Source: Pestalotiopsis fici W106-1
Taxonomy: Eukaryota > Ascomycota > Sordariomycetes > Amphisphaeriales > Sporocadaceae
Direction: 5' to 3'
Length of the DNA stretch: 64,000 nt
NCBI RefSeq assembly: GCF_000516985.1
Contig: NW_006917091.1
Location: 3,121,022 to 3,185,021, forward strand
Each line of letters begins with the position of its first letter. Positions within the stretch are counted from its first letter, which is position 1. A model generated the notes under the pieces. That model was not told the origin of the DNA, made no database searches, and worked only from the letters and a program-made list of their open reading frames with translations. This document shows, in pieces, positions 43,124 through 53,955 of this stretch. A program made the translations under genes and the position numbers.

Positions 43124-45206
43124 ATGGAGTCAAAACCAAAAGACGAATCTTCCGTACAGGGTGATGCCGTCGGGGACACGTCTGCCTCTAGTCCTACCAA
43201 CAATCTTCCAACCAAGAATGAGTTGACTCCAACAGAGACCCAACATAAAGTCTCGGAGCGAGACGTCGATGACACGACGGTTTTTTACAACCGTCAGAAA
43301 GACAAGGTTGGACCACTCACACCAGAGCTGCAGAACAAAATCAACAAGAAGAACTTTTGGTGTCTTCTCAGTCAGACATGGTGGATCGCTTTCCTCATCC
43401 ATTTGGACAAGTCGACCCTGTCGCAAGCCAGTACAATGGGAATCTTTGACGACATTGACATGTCCAAGACAGAGTACAACAACTTGTTTGTGCTTTTCTA
43501 CCTTGACTACCTGATTGCTCTTTGGCCTGGTGGCTATGTCGCCCAACGAGTCGGGCACAAGCATTTTATCAATGCATCATTGGTTCTATGGGCACTGTTG
43601 CTTGGTCTTCATCTCGTGGTCAAGACGGGCAGACAGATGATGGCTTTGCGCTTTTTTCTTGGCATGGTAAGTATTTTCAAACGTTGATTAGTCATATCAT
43701 TAGACATGAAAACTAATATCGACTGAAATAGACCGAGTCGCAAATTGTCCCGTCCACGACTGTGCTGCACCAAGCTTTCTTCACCCCCAAGAAAAGTCCT
43801 TGGGTACAGCTCCTATGGTGGGCTTCGGGAAGTTTTGCCAATGTGCTCCTCACCATGGTTGCCTACAAATTGATTGAAGACGACGACGTTGGGACACTAG
43901 TCGGTGGGCTGAGTTCCTGGAAGTGGCTGCGTAAGTAATTTCTTGGCTATTGGCCAACATTCACAAGCTATCAAGCGTCAAATTACTCACAAAGCTTCAG
44001 GTATTGTCTGCGTTATACTTACATTCGTCGTCGTGGTTCCAATGTTTTATTTTCTGCCGAATTCTCCAGTGGATGCAAAGTGGCTTACGACCAAAGAAAA
44101 GATCCATACTATTGCCATGATCCGTGAGACATACTCTGGTATTGTCAACACTACATTCAGATGGAACCAGGTCCGCGAGTGCTTTACAGACTTAAAAAGT
44201 TGGCTGTTTATGTAAGTTTACCACATCTTTTTAAATTGCTCTTGTTATCTTGCTAAAGCTTTCCAGATTTCACATGTTTTTCAACGAATTGCCAAATAAT
44301 ACGTCGCAGCAGCTTCCGTTAATTATTGTCGGGTTTGGCTTTACTCCGGCTCAGAGCGCACTATTCAACATAGCCAAGCCCTTATGGGGATCGTTCCTTA
44401 TACTGGTCTCAGCAGCGATGCTATATGCAACTGACCTTGGCGTGGGATACACATGTGCCATTTCTTATATTCCCTGCTTTGTCGGTGGGATCATGGAGGT
44501 AAGACTTGAGAACCCTCCCTTGCACGTCTGTCCAAAACAGTTTTAGTAATCTAGTCTCAGTTGGCTTCGCCTTGGGAGAACAAGATTGCCCTTATTGTAG
44601 GCACCCAAATCTCAACATTCAAACCGTCGTACGTTTTGGGTCTGTCATGGGCAGGCACCACTACGACGGGGTACACAAAAAAGTTGACTCTAATGGGAAC
44701 GTGTATCGTTGCTGCATCCGTTGCCAATATGATCTCTCCGCAGTGAGTTTCAACCATCATTGAAACTGGACTTTGCTAATCCCCAGTTCCAGATTCTGGC
44801 AAACTCAGTATGCACCTAGATATAGACTTCCCTGGGCTTTCATGACAGCGTTTTGGCTTATTTCGCCTCTAATGTGGTAAGTTGGCACCCGGAGATCATT
44901 GCAGCCGCCACGAATTTGCGGGGTATACGGCTTGCGCGCTTATCCAAGCATTATATGTCCTCGAAAGAGGCACTGCGCCACGGTTCTTGCTATTTCAAAG
45001 ATTCAATGCTAACGCAAATTTGTGACAGTCTCTTCATCCGGTTTTACCTAGACAAGCTCAATAAACAGCGAGCAGAAATACTCGCTCATTCTCGAGCGAA
45101 CAATGTTGCCGAGATTCTTGATACAGGCAGTGAAGAGATCAAGATTGACGAAGAAGACCTCGACGCAACAGATCGACAGAATCTGCACTTTGTCTATCCT
45201 CTCTAG
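43124..45206 (+). CDS. MFS transporter, DAL5/anion-cation symporter family
   Basis: A multi-exon gene starting MESKPKDESS. A ~75-residue hydrophilic N-terminus precedes the first span. Family marks: FLIHLDKSTLSQASTMGIFDD split across TM1 and its loop, YLDYLIALWPGGYVAQRVG (TM2), MALRFFLGMTESQIVPS (TM4 with exon junction), FYFLPNSPVDAKWLTTKEK (central loop, FLPxxPxxAxWLT), and VGTQISTFKPSYVLGLSWAGTTT in the C-terminal half. The last exon gives RFYLDKLNKQRAEIL and a charged tail that ends at 45204-45206. The family imports small anions, amides, vitamins or dipeptides (allantoate, nicotinate, pantothenate and others) with protons. In this neighbourhood of amide and amino-acid enzymes it may import or export a related small molecule. 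Substrate unassigned. Confidence 0.85.
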
Positions 45207-46033
45207 GTTGAACAATTGTATTTGGTCAAATCCGGCGTTGCGGGATCGCGTACATGGTATATAGCTCTACACAAGCCTGGGCTGGGTATGGTGCTCTCAC
45301 TTTTGCAGATTTGGCCTGGCGATATATCGCGCGTATAAATTATCGACACAGACTCACGCAATGGAACTTGTGACCCTAAGTGGTTGATTCACGACGAATT
45401 CCTGCTTATAGACGCTATCTTTTCCAGAGACTTGGGATAAGTTTGGTCTTGTAATGACGGAGATATGGCCCAGCGCAGAATACTTACTCGGGCATATTAG
45501 ATGGGGTTTAGCACCTCTCTTTGGAAGATTGTAGGATCAACTTGGACATCTTACGTGCTCCTTCAATCACATCTTCACTTTCACGTTGGCTTAGGTGAGA
45601 TGAAAATATCTCAAGAGTCGGTCCATTTCTGTGATCCTTCCACGACGGAAATTACGCAGGGAATAAAATGCAGCCTGATCGACAAACATGTCAAGATATC
45701 AGGCGCTGTGATTGGTGGCCGCTGCTCGAACACTGGGTACGAGATAGGCATCCATCGGATGGGAAGGCCCTTGAAAGGAATTAATACCGCACTGAAAGAA
45801 AACCACGGAAGATGTATTTTGTGTAATGGTATTCACCCCACTTCGCGCCGTTATGTTATAATGTCTCGGACTTTTGCCTGCAATATTTCTTTTCTTTCCG
45901 GTATTATTACCACGAAGAGCAGCACTAGCTAAAAGACTGCCTTTGATATTGCAACTTCAAATGCAGACTTTGTCCTTGTATTTGCCAGTTCATTCCTAGT
46001 CTGCACTTTTCAAAAGTCCACCAGCCGATCACT
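45207..46033. other. Intergenic region
   Basis: About 830 bases. One 143-codon plus-strand frame (45,501-45,932) is open, but its composition is not protein-like to me and no start context or homology is apparent. Confidence 0.4.
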
Positions 46034-49000
46034 ATGGGACCTCCGTACATCTATCAGGCTTTACCGTCATCGCAAAGCATTCGACTTTTGCGCCTTTTCC
46101 CAAGTGCTGGCGCCAGCGAACCACTCAAGGGACAATTGCTCGAGTACTCTTTACAAGATATGCATGACCATGAGGAGCCGTATGATGCGTTGTCCTATGT
46201 ATGGGGCGAAACGGACACAACCCATTTTATCGAATTGGATGGGTGCAATCTCGCTATTACCGCCAATCTGCAAACGGCATTGACGTATGTGAGACATCGA
46301 ATTCGCGACAAACTTTTATGGGTAGATGCGTTGTGCATAGATCAGGATAATAAAAGAGAAAAAGAGCACCAGATTGGACTAATGTACGGCATTTATGCTT
46401 GCGCGAGTTGCGTTGTTGTTTGGCTTGGGGAGATGGCAGACGAGAGCGACCAAGCCTTGGAAGATTTACGCAAAGTTGGAAGACAATGGCACATCAATAC
46501 CAAGAAAGAAGGGCAAATCTCTGATAGGATCATTGCATTGTTTCAGAGACCGTGGTTTGAACGCATATGGGTGGGTGATGCACAAAGTTTTCCTTGCATA
46601 CCGTTTGAACAATTGCTGATCAATTCAGGTTCTTCAAGAGGTCGGAGCAGCTCGCCGTGTCCAGATTCGATGTGGTCATCGTGAAATGGATGGATATGCC
46701 TTTGGCATTGCTGCGAATCTGTTGAAGCCTTCGCTCGAAGCTGGTGGAGAATGGCAGGCATTGCAGAATACGATTCGATCCGTGGCCTACCTGATGCAAG
46801 GATCCGTTTTCAGGTCTCCATATGATTTATCTACAGCGCTAGCTGAAGGCATATGCACTTTTGGGGAACTCGTCGATATGTTTCACGATCGCAAGGCAAC
46901 CACGGCTCAAGACAAAGTTTTTGCGCTGCTCGGAATGAGCTCAGTTGATATGAGTTCCTCTGGCCTGTTACCTGACTACACAGTTTCCGTCCGTCAATTG
47001 TTTCAAAGGCTTGTTGAATTCGTCATTTCCAATCAGATATCCATCGAATGCCAAAAAGAGGAGGAGATTGCCGTGCTCAAAGCCGTAGGCTATGTTCTCG
47101 GCACAGTCATCGACGCCGAACACGATGATCGGTTCAACAATATGCAGCGGGTAAATGTGCACTGGAGAGACGTTCTGGCTGAATATTCGAGCAAAGAGCT
47201 GTACCCTGATGTTTTGATGCTCCGAAACTCGACAATACTTCTCCGGAAGGGTGATCTCATTTGCCTTCTTGATGGTGCCACAACACCTACCATTGTACGG
47301 TTATATCATGACTTTTCGGTTGTTGTGGTTGCCGCTGCTTCGTCGTTAACGCACAAGGAAAACGTCTCTACGGCCAAGTTGCGTGTGGATGATGCCATGC
47401 GACTCCAATTGGTTAGACGTGATTTCATTCTCATTTGGGATTGGGCCTACCCCTTTGAACAGGATCATGACTGGAATTCCTACGTCGAATGGGCCGCAGG
47501 ACACCAGTGGGAGTTGCAGGGCCCATCCTCGTCGAAAGAGCCTTTCTCTGGCGATTACTTGTCTCGATTGTCCCAGTCTGCTCTGTTATGTATGGATGCC
47601 CGGGGACTCAGAGAATCGGAAAATGTCTTCCATTGGACCTTTAATCAATTCGATGCAAACTTGGCCACGAATGCTGGGGTCACATCCTCCGAAAGAGCTT
47701 TTGCAGCGTTGTTGAACGGCATGAGCAGCGAATCGATCATTTGGGTAGACTCAAAGGTCTCCAAAACGTTTGGAGCGGTGCGAATATCATCATCTGGCGC
47801 TGCTTCAGTCCTATTCTGCTGGGCTGCCGGGTGGCATCTGAATCATGTGGCAAACCGTCTCATCCAATCAGGCAAGGTTGATCCCAATTTTGCATACTTT
47901 TCTCGGCCCATATTATCATTGGTAGCGAATTTGGGATCTGAAGATTATGTCAAGCGGCTTGTCCAAGCAAAAGCGGATGTCGACGCAAGAGACGGAGTTA
48001 TCAAGAATGGCCGGACTGCACTTATGGTGGCTGCTGAAGCCGGCCACCTTGGTGTTGTAGACATACTGCTGGAAGCTGGGGCAAACCTAAACTTGGAGCT
48101 TTATGAGGGCCAAACAGCACTCACTATTGCTGCGAAAGCTGGCCATCTTTCTGTCGTAGACCGGCTGCTCCAGGTAAAAGAGAAGCTGGGCCCAAAAATC
48201 AGATCCTCCTCCTCGGACAGAACAACATTTCTCATAAATTATGAATCCGACGACTCGGAAGCTGAGAACCAATTACTCAGAGCCAGAAACCGCGAGGTGC
48301 CGGGGGAGGAGTCAGTCCAAACAGCTCTCAAAGAGGCTGTGAAAGCTGGCCACCTAACTGTCGTGGACCGGCTGCTCCAAGCAACAGCAAACGTGAATTC
48401 CCGATTAATATCCAGCAACCAGTACTGTGTAACGGGGTTACCGGCACGACCGGGGCCAACAGTACTGATCGAAGCTGCTGGAGTCGGCCATCTTACTGTT
48501 GTTAACCGGCTGCTGGAGGTCGGAGCAGATCCCAATACAGTAGGATATGCAAGTGAGAGAACGACACCGCTCAGAAAGGCTGCTAGAGCTGGTCATCTTT
48601 CAGTCATAGAACGACTACTTGAAGCGAACGCGAATGTGAATGAATCAGGACGGTGCGGCTCCAGGCAGACAGTGTTGATGGAAGCTGCCAAGGGTGGTCA
48701 TCTCCCCGTGATCGAGCGACTGCTAGAAGCTGGAGCAAATCCGAACGCAATTGCTCATGTTACCTATAATGAGTACCTCAATGATTACCAAGATGCAACG
48801 ATATTATCTGTTTCTGAGTCGGAATCTGACCAGGCTGAACCTAGCCAGGCTCAATCTGACCAGACTGAATCTGACCAGTCTGAATCTGACCGGGCTGAAT
48901 CTGACCAGTCTGAATCTGACCAGTCTGAATCTGACCAGTCTGAATCTGACCCGGCGGAATTTGACCAGTCGGAATCACGTCCGTCAGTCTCTGGTCTGGT

Positions 49001-49349
49001 ACGTTCTGAGTCTTCATCCATTAGCGGTCGATACCCGTCGACAAGGAGATACCCGTCGATAAGGAGACAACATAGATCAGCACTGGACTTTGCATTGGAA
49101 AGAGGTCACACTGTCGTCGCCCAACGACTTCGAGAGGCCGGTGGTGTTGTAACTGAATGGCCCGCTGATGATCTCGATCTAGAAACTAGTGGTACTGCCC
49201 CTTTTGCCCATGATTCGGACTATGTTAGGGGTGTAACTGAAGGGCCCCCTGATGACCCGAAGATGGAAGAGTTCCACGAGTTCGGTATGTGGCTTCAAGG
49301 TTTCGGTGTTGCCCGATATGAAGCCCCCTCGAGCAGAGAAGAAGTATAG
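46034..49349 (+). CDS. HET-domain protein with ankyrin repeats and a Ser-Asp-Glu-Gln repeat tract
   Basis: Two exons (46034-46570 and 46629-49349) join in frame across a 58-nt intron to give about 1,085 residues. The N-terminal HET domain is of the heterokaryon-incompatibility 6/OR type: YDALSYVWGE, LLWVDALCIDQDN, YACASCVVVWLGEM, PWFERIW followed after the intron by VLQEVGAARRV. A long middle region includes TAQDKVFALLGMSS. From about residue 640 there are seven or more ankyrin repeats (for example NGRTALMVAAEAGHLGVVDI, QTVLMEAAKGGHLPVIERL), several split by disordered linkers. Residues about 910-965 are a tandem SDQ(S/A/T)E tract, and a final degenerate ankyrin unit follows. It is probably an incompatibility or cell-death regulator. 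The repeats are likely to differ in number between strains. Confidence 0.87.
48822..48976 (+). repeat. 15-bp coding tandem repeat
   Basis: About ten imperfect copies of GAATCTGACCAGTCT in frame, encoding ESDQS units with S/A/T/P changes at the last position. The middle copies are identical, so slippage is recent. It lies between ankyrin units of the HET gene. Confidence 0.85.
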
Positions 49350-50297
49350 ACAACCTGACAATGCGTCAGCAAGGCGGATAGAAGGGAGAGACGACATGTC
49401 GTGATTCCTTACCAGAGAGAGCAAGCCTGCCAATTCCATCTATACTGGCTCAACTACCAGTCACAATAAGCCACTTTTCCTAAAATCTAGAATATGCATT
49501 ACCTCGGCGCTTGCCTACCTCAATCGAGATCATTATATCATATTCTCTGATAGATGACTACCAGCCAAGTTGGGCAATCAACAATGATGCCATCATGTAC
49601 GTTATTGCATCCAAGCGCGGGTTGCTGCCCTGCACCTCGTACAGCGAACTTGATGGCGCCAGTGTTCAGGCCTGGAGCTTAATCAGACGTACAAACTGAG
49701 CAAGATCATCCCTGTTTCTAGGTAAAAAGACGGATCTTGGCTAAAGTTCCCTTTGTGCCCCCGGAACGAAATGATGTGTTGAGAGTGGCGAACGCGTCGG
49801 GACCAAAAAGTGTTACCTGTTCAGCAATTGGACCGTTGGTTGCCAAAAGTTTTAGCGGTTCATCCCCCGCATAGCGGCTCAGCGCGCGCGATCGCAGTGT
49901 GCTCGGCTATACTCGATGCGAACATCACAGTTCCTATCTAGGCGAGCTGACTGGTATTTGCAGAGTATACATACACAGAATGAATGTCATGAAACATTTG
50001 GCGGCGTCGACCATCGGCTCAATCCAACCCACGCGGGCTGTATACTAATCACCTCACCTTGACGCGCTCATAATGCCTTGGAAAGAAACCCTGCCATTTT
50101 GGGGTATTCAGGCTAGGCGTCCGTATACGGCCCGCGACATGGCCCGCTGCCCGCGACATTGAGATCCGGGCGGAGGTGAACTCGAGGAGTATTTATTTCG
50201 CCCTTGTATCGGGTTGCCAATCTGAAAATATCCGCTTTGGTTGTATCTTTGTGTTGAAACGTTTTGACTACATGATCCGTTGACCAACAAACCCGCC
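49350..50297. other. Intergenic region
   Basis: About 950 bases between a HET gene and the GH43 gene. No further gene is seen; the right part is the GH43 promoter and leader. Confidence 0.4.
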
Positions 50298-52164
50298 ATG
50301 TTGACGCTACTCGTACTCTGTCAATTCCTGCTTGTAAGGGCACTACAAAATCCAATCATATCTGGGCAAGTATTTGATCATTTGGTCAAGTTCAACAAAC
50401 TATTGCTGACTATAGGCAGCTGGAATCCTGATCCATCCATCCTCCAGGTCAAAGGCACTTATTATCTGGCAACCTCGAGCTTTGAATATTTTCCAGGCAC
50501 TCCAATTTATGCTTCCGTAGACTTGGCCAACTGGACTTTGATCTCTCATGCACAAATCAAGCCGAGTCAAGTTCAGTTATATGGCACGCCTACCGGAGCA
50601 GGTGTTTGGGCGCCCACATTATCTTACCACAATGGCCTCTTCTATCTAGCTTCCATGACAAGATGGACATATGATCCAGTCGCGCGCGTTTGGCCCCGTG
50701 TCATGTTCATGTCTTCCCCAGACTTGATCACTTGGTCTGATCCCATTTGGGCCGAGCCCTGGGGCATTGATCCCAGCCTTTTCCATGATCCCAAGTCGGG
50801 CAGAACCTATCTCAACCTTATGGCGCCAAACAATAACAAGGATCGGATTTGGGGGATATATCAGTGCGAGGTAGACTTGGACTCTGGTGATTGCTCGGGA
50901 TCATATAGAAGCCTCTGGAATGGTACGCTAGTACAAAATGCTACCTCACGCCTCGAAGGGCCCAAAATGTTCTACAAGGACCCATACTACTATCTCCTCA
51001 CTGCCGAAGGAGGAACCGATGACCAACATCGATCCACCATCGCCAGGTCCGATTCCCCAGAAGGGCCATGGAAATCAGCACCAAACAACCCAATATTATT
51101 CAACGGCCGCTGGGGCTTTGATAATTTGACTGTACAATCCACTGGACATGGCACATTTACAGAGACTCCCAATGGGGAATGGTTCTGCTCGTTTATAGCA
51201 CGAAGAAAGGTAAATGGATCATCTCCGCTAGGTAAGAATCCATCTTGTAGGACAGGTCCATTCCATCATGTTGCTAATCGCCTCCAATGACTAGGACGCG
51301 AAACCTTTCTTACAAGCGTAACATGGCAAGACGGCTGGCCTATACTCAACAACAATGAGCCAATCACGTTGAGTCAGAACATTTCGGGAGTATCGGCCCA
51401 AAAGCCTCCCCTTCAGCCATTTGAAGACGAGTTTTGTGAGAGAACCTTGGACCTCTCCTGGTACCAGCTCAGGACACCATATACACGAAACTATGCATTA
51501 GCATCACAGGGTCAGCAGTCTTCCAAGCGGCACGGTAATGATACACAATGTGGTCTCATGTTGAAACCCAATGTCTTTGGTTTGAGTGATAGGGATACTC
51601 CGTCTGCACTATTGCGCAAGCAAAAGTCGTTGAACATGACATTCTCGGCGACTCTCTTTGCTTCAAATACCTCGCTGGGCTCTCGTCAGACGGTGGGTAT
51701 ATCTGCCTACCTGAGCGAGTATTCCCACCAAGACATTGGCGTCAAGGGTTGCACCAATAGCACTGGTTTATGCATCTACTCTCAACTCATCATGAACACG
51801 ACAACCATGGTAAGTTCTCCAAGACTGCCGCAATCATACAAGCTAAAGAAATATCTAGGTAAAGGAGGTCCCTCTTGGTCAACACACTATTCCACATGAT
51901 TTGACGCTTCATATTCGAGCCAAGCCACTCTCCTACTCTCTTGGGTACACCATTGGAGATAGCATAGTGACTTGGGTGGATGAGTTGCCCTCTAGCTGGT
52001 TGGCATGGGCTCCGTCTGGATTTTATGTGTTTTCCGGAGCCAGCTGGGCGATCTTTGCTAGTGGAGGTGGTGAGCCCTGGGCACCTACCGGAGGCATTGT
52101 CGGGTTCACAAAGGTTCGAGAAGATTACTTTCAAGAAGATATTCCAGACTATGATGTCTGGTAA
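50298..52164 (+). CDS. Secreted GH43 glycoside hydrolase (beta-xylosidase/arabinofuranosidase type)
   Basis: Four exons (50298-50365, 50420-51231, 51295-51809, 51859-52164) join to 566 residues. The signal peptide is MLTLLVLCQFLLVRALQ. After it comes the GH43 start NPIISGWNPDPSIL, restored only when a 54-nt GC-AG intron is removed. The three catalytic carboxylates fit the five-bladed propeller: Asp in NPDPS (general base), Asp in WGIDPSLF, and Glu in SRLEGPKMFY (general acid). A C-terminal beta-sandwich region (from about DEFCERTLDLSWYQLR) matches the module attached to GH43 xylosidases. It trims xylo- or arabino-oligosaccharides from plant wall hemicellulose outside the cell. NGT/NAT/NLT sequons agree with secretion. 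Exact specificity is not readable. Confidence 0.88.
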
Positions 52165-52298
52165 AAGCTTTTGGGAGGGCTCTAGAAATTCCAGCTGGTC
52201 TAAACCTTGTTTATATGGATTGTCCGAGATTGCAGCCACCCATGAACCCCTGGCTTCATCGTCGTTCTTGATCGCGTCAAGTCTTTACTCGGTAGCGC

Positions 52299-53142
52299 TC
52301 ATGCCGTTTCGAAGCGATTCACTACATTGACGATCCAATCAACCACCTTTTGCATATCGCTGGCAGGCGCACAGTGGTCTGAATCGATGCGTGTCACTTC
52401 AACCTTTTCGCCCGTGATCCTCTCAATCATATCGATGCCCGCTTGTTGCAGTACTGGGGGGATAGTAAGATCATGCTCGCACACCAGATACGACACGGGA
52501 ACGTCCTTGAACCCCTGGTAAGTCAAGGGGCTAGCAAAGGAAGCCGAAGAGTGGTTTGCCAGCTTGGCAGCCCAGTACTCGCCTTGCTCCTTGGGCATGT
52601 CCGTAAAAGAGAGCTCGGCCAGTCTCGGAATGCTTGGAAAATAAATCCAGCCGTGTTCCTATTGTTCTTGACTTAATTCCCCAATCTTATTATTGGGAAA
52701 GGGACAGACGTACATTAATCTCCATGGGAACCTTGTCCTCTGGTGCCATGGACGCTTGAACACTCATGGCCGGCTGGCCTAGTTCAGGTATCAAGCAGGT
52801 CATGTAAGCAAGACCTATGATCCCACCCGGTAGCCCTTTAGCCTCTCTCTCCTTTTTGCTAAGCCCTTCTACACTCTGCGTCGACGGGGTCCCTCCGTAC
52901 GAATGTGGCAAAAGAATCACGTCTTTTCCAGCATCAGCCAGCTTGGCGACGCGCGACTGGATAGCCGCGGCATCCTCGTACATGGTCGGAGGGGTCACAT
53001 TCGCCTCTGCGGCATTGCGGACACTGGGCAAGGTCAAGGCTTCAATCTCGTAACCCTTTTCCGATACAGCCTTGATGAAAGTTTTGTAAAGCTCTGCAAG
53101 GGCCGCGGCGCCAGGGACGATGAGTACTACAGGCCGGCTCAT
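52299..53142 (-). CDS. Alpha/beta-hydrolase family protein
   Basis: Two exons with one short intron near 52,650-52,715. The protein starts MSRPVVLIVPGAAALAELY, the typical beginning of a small fungal alpha/beta-hydrolase subgroup. The nucleophile elbow is LPHSYGGTPS, the acid is probably the Asp in VCEHDLTIPP, and the catalytic His lies in SDHCAPASDMQKVVDWI near the end. About 260 residues, no signal peptide, so presumably cytosolic. Members are annotated as esterases or as hydrolases in metabolite pathways, with no firm substrate. It converges with the GH43 gene, leaving about 135 bases between stops. Confidence 0.83.
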
Positions 53143-53955
53143 GGTGTTGATTCGAGAGGATAGAGGCGAATGGGTTAGTAGACAGATGGTCTGAAACTCC
53201 TAGGCTGTAGGGCAAGGAGGGAAAAACGCAAGCAGCTCCTCAACACCATTTACTAAAATTGCATCATGTAAACTGCTTGTCTTGATTGCAACATTGCTAA
53301 CCTCTTGCATATCCCCGCACGCCAAGGGATCTTGATTGGCCATATTCATATTTTCTCTTGAAACAGCTCCATAGCCTCATTTTCATTGGGCGTTATGCTT
53401 ATCAATTACGGACTCGTGCTTTCACAGACCAAATGTCACAGCAGCACTGCCATTCAGAGCGCACATATTTGTATTCACAAGGGTAACAATAACCGCCCTC
53501 AGTCCCCAAATTGATCCAATAGGGCATTATTTGACTTTGTTCACAATGTCACGACGAGTTGCAAGACAAGGACATGTTGTTTGTTCACATTTCTTGATAC
53601 TAAAATATCCCTCGACTGAACATCTTGGTCTACATGAAAACCCACGTGAAACCAGTCTGTGGGATTGTATGTTCCTAGGCTTGTCTTGGCCTGCCAGCAC
53701 GTCGTCTCTTATAGACGTTGTAAAGAGGTTGCTCGCATCCGCCCAAACTATGCTGGAGTCATGGATCCAAACTCGAGCGAACCACCCCAATCGTATAAGC
53801 AATGATTGCGCAGCCCCGTACATAACTGGCAAGCAATATGTAACACAAAATGTGCGTCGCGGACAGGTCGTTGGGTCCTGACTGGCGTCTTGATCTCGTT
53901 GGCTGGTCTATGGTTGGCAATGAGAATTGCCGCCGTCTATGCAAGGTTGAGCGAT
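53143..53955. other. Intergenic region
   Basis: About 810 bases between the hydrolase promoter and the MOB2 3' end. A few short frames only, none recognised. Confidence 0.4.

Noticed and set aside
45501..45932. A 143-codon plus-strand frame as a gene
   Set aside because: Composition and motifs are not protein-like, there is no homology that I recognise, and it lies in the promoter region of the HET gene.
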